From Rosettibacter primus (GTDB lineage: Bacteria; Bacteroidota; Ignavibacteria; Ignavibacteriales; Melioribacteraceae): a stretch of 64,000 nucleotides of DNA. Below are positions 59,089-64,000 of the stretch, piece by piece; within the stretch, counting starts at the first letter, position 1, and the number at the start of each line of letters is the position of its first letter. The translations under genes were made by a program, and so were the position numbers. The notes beneath the pieces were generated by a model. It was not told where the DNA came from. It saw only the letters and a list, made by a program, of their open reading frames with translations, and ran no database searches. Where the stretch lies: NCBI RefSeq assembly GCF_036860675.1, contig NZ_JAYKGK010000002.1:124001-188000 (forward strand), in the 5' to 3' direction.

Positions 59089-59835
59089 ATGAAAATAGCA
59101 GTTTGCATCAATCATGTTCCGGACACAGCAGCAAAAATCAATATCAGCAGCGATGGCAAAAATATTGATTCTACAGGCGTAACTTATGTATTAAATCCTT
59201 ACGACGAATTTGCAATTGAAGAAGCACTTAAGACCAAAGAAAAATTTGGAGGCGAAACGGTAGCAATTAGTCTTGGCGGTGAAGCAAATAAAGAAACTTT
59301 AAGAAAAGCATTGGCTATGGGAATTGATGAAGCAGTGTTATTAAAAGATGAGAGCTATCGTGATTCGCTGTCGGTTGCAAAAGCTCTTGCCGACGAAATT
59401 AAATCTCAAGGAGCAGAAATTGTTTTCTTTGGTAAGCAGTCTGTTGATTATGATAATTCAACTGTTGGACAACTTGTTGCTGAACTATTAGGTTATAATT
59501 CTGTTTCTACAGTGGTTGAGTTAAACATATCAGAAAACAAAATCATTGCTGCAAGAGAAATTGAAGGCGGCAAGGAAGTAGTAGAAACTTCGCTTCCAGT
59601 TGTAATTACTGCACAAAAAGGATTGAACGAACCGAGATATGCATCGCTGAAAGGAATAATGGCTGCAAAGAAAAAAGTAATAGCCGAAAAACAACCTTCA
59701 TATTATCAAAATTATGTTGAAGTAATTGAAATGAAGAAGCCTGCACCAAAACAACAGGGCAGAATTTTAGGAACAGATGTTTCGGCTGTTTCCGAGTTAG
59801 TCCGTTTATTGAAAGAAGAAGCAAAAGTAATTTAG
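59089..59835 (+). CDS. etfB: Electron transfer flavoprotein beta subunit
   Basis: 248 residues: KIAVCINHVPDTAAKINISS, LNPYDEFAIEEAL, then VVETSLPVVITAQKGLNEPR, the EtfB signature, and AMP-binding. TGGAGGATAG precedes the ATG. It forms a heterodimer with EtfA, encoded 9 bases downstream, passing electrons from acyl-CoA dehydrogenases or flavin enzymes to the quinone pool. Confidence 0.97.
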   Translation: MKIAVCINHVPDTAAKINISSDGKNIDSTGVTYVLNPYDEFAIEEALKTKEKFGGETVAISLGGEANKETLRKALAMGIDEAVLLKDESYRDSLSVAKALADEIKSQGAEIVFFGKQSVDYDNSTVGQLVAELLGYNSVSTVVELNISENKIIAAREIEGGKEVVETSLPVVITAQKGLNEPRYASLKGIMAAKKKVIAEKQPSYYQNYVEVIEMKKPAPKQQGRILGTDVSAVSELVRLLKEEAKVI

Positions 59836-59844
59836 GGTGAAAAT

Positions 59845-60816
59845 ATGGCAAATAAAATTTTAGTTTTCCTTGAACAAAGAAATAATCAAATAAAAAAATC
59901 TTCATTCGAAGCTGCAAAAGTTGCTTCCGATATTGCGAAGAAACTTAACTATGAAATAGAAGCAGTAATAATTGGAAATAACATTGAAAATATTGAAGAA
60001 ACTGGAAATTATGGAGTTAATAATGTTGTTCACTTCAAAAATTCACAATTAGAAAATTATTCTACTTCTGCATATACAAAAATTTTATTTAATTATTTCA
60101 ATGAAACTGATGCTGAAATTTTATTTATATCCGGAACGGCATTAGGTAAGGATTTAGCTCCACATATTTCTGCAAAATTAGATTGTGGATTAGTTAGCGA
60201 TTGCATAGCTTTAGAATACAGAAACAATGAGTTAATTGCTACGAGACCAATTTTTGCTGGAAAAGCTTTGATGGATGTAAAAATTAGTAGTCCACAAAAA
60301 ATATTTGTACTTCGGCCAAATGTTTTTAAGGCTGAAAAAGTTTCTGATACAAAAGCTGAAGTAAAAATAATTAATGCAGAAGATATAGATTTATCAACAA
60401 GAGTAATCGAAATCAAAAAATCAGATGGAAAACTTGATGTTGCAGAAGCAGATATCATAGTTTCAGGTGGAAGAGGAATGAAAGGACCGGAGTATTTTAA
60501 TCTTGTAGAACAATTAGCAGAAGTATTAGGCGGGGCTGTGGGAGCTTCGCGTGCTGTAGTTGATGCAGGTTGGCGTCCACACAGTGAACAAGTAGGACAA
60601 ACAGGCAAAACCGTCGCCCCAACTTTATATATTGCTCTTGGCATTTCAGGTGCAATTCAGCATCTTGCAGGTATGAGATCTTCGAAATATATTGTTGCTA
60701 TAAATAAGGACAAAGATGCTCCAATTTTTCAAATTGCAGATTATGGAATCATTGGTGATGTTTTTGAAATTGTTCCGTCATTAATTGAAGAAATTAAAAA
60801 AGTGAAATCAAATTGA
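59845..60816 (+). CDS. etfA: Electron transfer flavoprotein alpha subunit
   Basis: 323 residues: FAD-binding C-terminal half with GGRGMKGPEYFNLV, GASRAVVDAGWRPHSEQVGQ, TGKTVAPTLYIALGISGA and IAINKDKDAPIFQIADYG, the expected order. The N-terminal half interacts with EtfB. The stop overlaps the TTG start of the next gene. No fixC/fixX homologue or dehydrogenase lies in the window. Confidence 0.97.
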   Translation: MANKILVFLEQRNNQIKKSSFEAAKVASDIAKKLNYEIEAVIIGNNIENIEETGNYGVNNVVHFKNSQLENYSTSAYTKILFNYFNETDAEILFISGTALGKDLAPHISAKLDCGLVSDCIALEYRNNELIATRPIFAGKALMDVKISSPQKIFVLRPNVFKAEKVSDTKAEVKIINAEDIDLSTRVIEIKKSDGKLDVAEADIIVSGGRGMKGPEYFNLVEQLAEVLGGAVGASRAVVDAGWRPHSEQVGQTGKTVAPTLYIALGISGAIQHLAGMRSSKYIVAINKDKDAPIFQIADYGIIGDVFEIVPSLIEEIKKVKSN

Positions 60817-61418
60817 ACAAAGTACAAGTAGAAATATTAGGATTATCAGCAAGCCCTTCCACAGGAGGGGCTTATGCTTTACTTCTCAAAGAAGTTTATG
60901 GCATACGACGCCTTCCAATCATCATTGGTTCTTTCGAAGCTCAATCAATTGCTCTCGAAATGGAAGGCATAAAAGCACCACGACCTCTTACTCATGATTT
61001 GTTAAAAAGTGTCATTGAACATCTGGGTGGAACTGTTACAGAAGTAATTATAGATGAACTCAAAGACAATACTTTTTACGCAAAAATTAAAATCGAAATC
61101 TCATCTTTTACTCATGAAATTGATTCTCGTCCAAGTGATGCAATTGCTCTTGCAGTAAGAACTGGTTCTCCAGTTTATGTTGCAGAAGATGTGATGAGAC
61201 TTGCTTCATTTGTTCCATCAAGTGAAGATATTGAAGAAGAAACCCCTGAAGAAGAAAATCCAGAAGAGGAAGAAGACAAACCTGTTAAAAAATCGTCAAA
61301 AGAAGCAAGATTAGCTGAATTACAGGACCAGCTGAGAGAAGCTATAGAAAAAGAAGATTACGAACGCGCAGCAAAATTGAGAGATGAAATTAATAAGATT
61401 AAAGGACAGCAGAATTGA
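60813..61418 (+). CDS. Bifunctional nuclease (DUF151) with UVR tail
   Basis: 201 residues: BFN domain (about 1-135: LGLSASPSTGGAYALLLKEV, RRLPIIIGSFEAQSIALEME, SRPSDAIALAVRTG), an acidic linker (EEETPEEENPEEEEDKP), then a UVR motif (LREAIEKEDYERAAKLRDEI). The TTG start overlaps the etfA stop as TTGA. The BFN domain is named for plant enzymes with RNase and DNase activity; UVR motifs occur in UvrB/C and McsA. This combination is common in Bacteroidota/Chlorobi. Confidence 0.92.
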   Translation: MNKVQVEILGLSASPSTGGAYALLLKEVYGIRRLPIIIGSFEAQSIALEMEGIKAPRPLTHDLLKSVIEHLGGTVTEVIIDELKDNTFYAKIKIEISSFTHEIDSRPSDAIALAVRTGSPVYVAEDVMRLASFVPSSEDIEEETPEEENPEEEEDKPVKKSSKEARLAELQDQLREAIEKEDYERAAKLRDEINKIKGQQN

Positions 61419-61435
61419 AAATTTCTTGTCTTCTA

Positions 61436-62917
61436 TTAATTAAAAGCAACTTTCCCAATTTCACACTCAAGACATTTTCCTTTCGAACAATAACTTCTAA
61501 ATAAATCAATCATTCCTTGTGAAAGTATTGTTTTATTAATGTGTTCATTTAAGGAAAGAGCAGCTCCCACATCTGTTATAATTTGATTTTCAGATTTCTG
61601 CTCATAGATACTATACACTTTCATTATTTTCTTTGGAAGAATCTTATTACCAAATATCTCAAAATAAACTGCAAAAAAAGGTAGAATTACATTAATTACA
61701 ATTTCATCTGCACGAGTTGCTCCAACAAAATACTTAATTTCATTTTTTGCTAATTGATTGAACACATAATGATTTTTCCAGTAGCCTTCGGATTTGATTA
61801 CAAAAAGCGAACGCAGAGAATTAATCAATACTGTCAATTTCTGTATTTCAGAAATTTTCTTTGCAATTAGTCCAATTAAATCTTCATGTAAAATTTCGTT
61901 TAGAATTCTTGCTCCAGCCGCAATTCTTATTGTCGGAAAGTTTTGAGGCCTAAGTCTGAAGAAATGCCATTGAGTCTCACTCATATACTTTCCATCATAG
62001 AATGGTTTTATCGAATTCCAATGAAGCAGGATACTATCAAGATATTTTTTGCTTTCTTCTTCATTAACTTCTTTATTTGAATTTATCAATCCAGATATAT
62101 AAAACAATGCAGCTTCAAATTTCTGAATAATTACACCATCTCTGTCTATCTTTTTAAGAAAATCAATATTTGCATATTGAGCTAATGTTGTCATAGGAAC
62201 TTTATTTTTTGAGTAGCCAAGCGCTTCAAAAACAAGTTCATAGAATAACTGCTGCCATACTTCTTTGTTCGAAAAGTCAGAATGCTTGAACTGTCGTTCG
62301 TGAAATTTTGGAGTTAATTCGTAAGAGATTGCAGGTTCTTTTATGTTTAATTCTTTCAAAAATTGTAGTTCTTTAAGTCGTTCATAAATTCTTTTGCATT
62401 TTTTATTAAATCTTTCTATCCCCAACTTAGTTAAAAATTTTTCTTTTACTTCAAATGGAACAATTCGATTTGCTTCAGAACATTTAAGCAAACTGATTGT
62501 ATCTTTCTTATCAACATCTATACTGCTTTTTAATTTTTCTATAGTTTCGTCATGAATTAAATTTGATAAGCAGATTGAAGGGACTTTTCTTCCATTTCTC
62601 GTATAAACATAACTATGATTATTTTTATTAGTAAGTGTTACATGAAGAATTACGCTGTTATATTTATTGTCGATATTATGCCCGTGTGTCTTCCAGTCCG
62701 AATAATCAATATCAATTTCAACATCACCCACATAAGTAAGATTTCCAATTCTAATTCGAGCATTTTTAAAATCAGGTCCTGCTGAATTTTCGTTGCGGCT
62801 ACCTTTGTCGATTATAAAGATATCATCGCCATTATCTGCTTCAATGATTTCATTAAAATGGTGTTTTTGCCAGATTTCGTAAAGAATGCTCTCTTGAATT
62901 TTTTGTTCTGAACCCAT
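61436..62917 (-). CDS. DUF2851 family protein
   Basis: 493 residues of a family widespread in Bacteroidota and Chlorobi. NSAGPDFKNARIRIGNLTYV and GDVEIDIDYSDWKTHGHNID resemble the conserved N-terminal core of the family; HFFRLRPQNFPTIRIAAGAR is the second landmark; the C-terminus has three cysteines (CSKGKCLEC). Function unknown. It converges with the BFN gene (18-base gap) and lies downstream of pyrF on the same strand. Confidence 0.9.
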   Translation of the reverse strand: MGSEQKIQESILYEIWQKHHFNEIIEADNGDDIFIIDKGSRNENSAGPDFKNARIRIGNLTYVGDVEIDIDYSDWKTHGHNIDNKYNSVILHVTLTNKNNHSYVYTRNGRKVPSICLSNLIHDETIEKLKSSIDVDKKDTISLLKCSEANRIVPFEVKEKFLTKLGIERFNKKCKRIYERLKELQFLKELNIKEPAISYELTPKFHERQFKHSDFSNKEVWQQLFYELVFEALGYSKNKVPMTTLAQYANIDFLKKIDRDGVIIQKFEAALFYISGLINSNKEVNEEESKKYLDSILLHWNSIKPFYDGKYMSETQWHFFRLRPQNFPTIRIAAGARILNEILHEDLIGLIAKKISEIQKLTVLINSLRSLFVIKSEGYWKNHYVFNQLAKNEIKYFVGATRADEIVINVILPFFAVYFEIFGNKILPKKIMKVYSIYEQKSENQIITDVGAALSLNEHINKTILSQGMIDLFRSYCSKGKCLECEIGKVAFN

Positions 62918-62997
62918 TGGTCCGTTATATTCTTTTTATTTAGAAAAGAATTGTCTTTGCTACGGCACTTCAAATTAACACAATATTTTTCCAAATG

Positions 62998-63813
62998 CTA
63001 CTGTTTTCTTTTTAAGCTTTGAATTATAGAATTCATCTTTTCAATTTCACTTCTGATTGTCTCGGGAAACGAACTTGAATTATCACAATAAATTAAAGAA
63101 CGACTAATATTTATCAAATAATTCTGATTATTCGCAGTATCAAATATTTTTACAACATCTTCAAGACTGCCGCCCTGAGCACCTACTCCAGGAAGAAGAA
63201 CAGGCAAATCTCCAAATAGATTTATATTATCTTCCAGTTCTTTCGAGTTTGTTGCACCAAAAACAATCCCGCAATTTTTATTTTGATTCCATTCTTTTAC
63301 CTTTTCAATAATTCTTTGAAAAACAAATTTGTCGTCGTTAAGTTTTAATTTTTCAAAATCCTCTGCTCCTTTATTCGAAGTAAGAGCAAGAATAAAATTA
63401 AGTTTATCCTTAAATTGCAAAAAAGGTTCAAGTGAATCAAAACCCATATAAGGATGTAGAGTAACAGCATCACATTTGAAATAATTAAAAATCGATTCAG
63501 CATACATTTGTGATGTATTTCCTATATCGCCGCGTTTTGCATCACCAATAATCAGTATGTCTTTTGGAATTAATTCAATTGTAGCTAAAAGATTTTCAAT
63601 TCCTAGCAATCCATCTTTTTCATAAAATGCAAAATTTATTTTAAAGGCTGCAGCTGATTCGTATGTATTTTCTATTACAATTTTATTGAATTCAACAACT
63701 GGATTTTTTGAATTTCTTAAATACTCAGGAATTTTATTAAAGACAGTATCAAGTCCAACACAGACATGAAAATTATTATGAATTTTTTGATTTAATTTTT
63801 CCTGTGCAGTCAT
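62998..63813 (-). CDS. pyrF: Orotidine-5'-phosphate decarboxylase PyrF (type 2)
   Basis: 271 residues, TIM barrel of the longer type-2 class. CVGLDTVFNKIPEYLRN, AAFKINFAFYEKDG, IIGDAKRGDIGNTSQMYAES (catalytic Asp-x-Lys-x2-Asp), TLHPYMGFDSLEPFL and LLPGVGAQGG (phosphate loop) are present. It makes UMP from OMP. It precedes DUF2851 by 80 bases. Confidence 0.96.
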   Translation of the reverse strand: MTAQEKLNQKIHNNFHVCVGLDTVFNKIPEYLRNSKNPVVEFNKIVIENTYESAAAFKINFAFYEKDGLLGIENLLATIELIPKDILIIGDAKRGDIGNTSQMYAESIFNYFKCDAVTLHPYMGFDSLEPFLQFKDKLNFILALTSNKGAEDFEKLKLNDDKFVFQRIIEKVKEWNQNKNCGIVFGATNSKELEDNINLFGDLPVLLPGVGAQGGSLEDVVKIFDTANNQNYLINISRSLIYCDNSSSFPETIRSEIEKMNSIIQSLKRKQ

Positions 63814-63827
63814 AGTTTTATTTAGAA

Positions 63828-64000
63828 TTAAGTATGAAGTTTTCTATTTCTATAAATATTTAATACAATGCCAAGCAAAATCATATTTGACAATAAAGAA
63901 CTTCCACCATAACTCAAAAATGGAAGAGGCAAACCAATAACAGGAGTCAAACCTAAATTCATTCCAATATTAATTGCAAAATGTGAAAATAACAAACTCA
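63828..64000 (-). CDS. RodA/FtsW (SEDS) family protein, C-terminal end
   Basis: The frame enters from the right edge and ends at TAA (63828-63830): about 57 residues beginning SLLFSHFAINIGMNLGLTPV then IGLPLPFLSYGGSSLLSNMI. This is the SEDS peptidoglycan polymerase C-terminal signature, with GLxPVxGLPLPFxSYGGSSL. The short tail after the last helix favours RodA over FtsW, but the 5' part is out of the window. 14 bases separate it from pyrF. Confidence 0.92.
   Translation of the reverse strand, partial: SLLFSHFAINIGMNLGLTPVIGLPLPFLSYGGSSLLSNMILLGIVLNIYRNRKLHT

Noticed and set aside
1..64000. tRNA, rRNA or prophage genes
   Set aside because: Scanned by eye for tRNA loop sequences, rRNA conserved stretches, integrase and phage structural genes; none was recognised. 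A dedicated search could still find a missed tRNA.

Overview
The window is strongly AT-rich and reads like a chromosomal segment of an anaerobic or facultative member of the Bacteroidota/Chlorobi/Ignavibacteria group, Ignavibacteria most likely. This is an inference from gene content: a carboxypeptidase-regulatory/TonB receptor, DUF2851, a bifunctional nuclease with a UVR tail, EtfBA, and many sigma-54 activators. No rRNA, tRNA, phage or CRISPR was seen. A divergent point near 36.6 kb splits the window: almost everything to its left is on the minus strand, and 36.7-48 kb is on the plus strand.

0.3-6.0 kb (minus): a fluoride-resistance pair (DUF190 + CrcB) behind a recognisable fluoride riboswitch, a patatin-like hydrolase, then a run of broken genes: rhodanese, cyclopropane synthase, a NifX-family protein, a CcdA/thioredoxin/mini-thioredoxin/permease block and an ArsR regulator. 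The CcdA-to-permease block is a decayed, shrunken paralogue of the intact arsenic cluster at 22.7-29.5 kb.

6.0-22.7 kb (minus): molybdenum-cofactor genes (moaA, moaC, MOSC, moeA, mobA), a half-size chromate-type transporter and an AhpD-like protein. Next is a Tat-exported molybdopterin oxidoreductase of the tetrathionate/selenate reductase type (A, B, C subunits) with a porin and a TatA, behind a good sigma-54 promoter. Beyond it sits a three-gene sensor, a PhnD/AioX-like lipoprotein plus histidine kinase plus sigma-54 response regulator, well suited to switch that promoter on.

22.7-29.5 kb (minus): an arsenic operon (ArsR, ArsP-like permease, ArsC, ACR3) enriched in thiol chemistry: two mini-thioredoxins, two larger thioredoxins, one further thioredoxin-fold protein and a CcdA. 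A GxxExxY nuclease-like gene sits inside it, bracketed by an inverted pair of the interspersed repeat that occurs about ten times elsewhere without a gene.

29.5-41 kb: a second kinase/sigma-54 regulator pair cotranscribed with an outer-membrane barrel and a secreted Asp-rich protein. Divergent from it, a PAS/sigma-54 regulator faces a cluster of NifX-family proteins, a MinD-type ATPase with ferredoxin insert (interrupted by an amber codon), a pyruvoyl arginine decarboxylase and a putative heavy-metal exporter.

41-64 kb: TonB receptor, EamA transporter, methyltransferases, an Fe-S old-yellow-enzyme, peroxiredoxin/Dps with a divergent GAF/sigma-54 regulator, a riboflavin operon (ribD deaminase-only, ribE, ribBA, ribH), and housekeeping genes (acyl-CoA ligase, pepD, ychF, clpS, etfBA, bifunctional nuclease, DUF2851, pyrF, and the end of a rodA/ftsW-type gene).

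Common threads are oxyanion/metalloid respiration and detoxification, sigma-54 control (four activators; three candidate -24/-12 promoters), and a load of short hairpin-forming repeats that in places supply ribosome-binding sites or the ends of reading frames.
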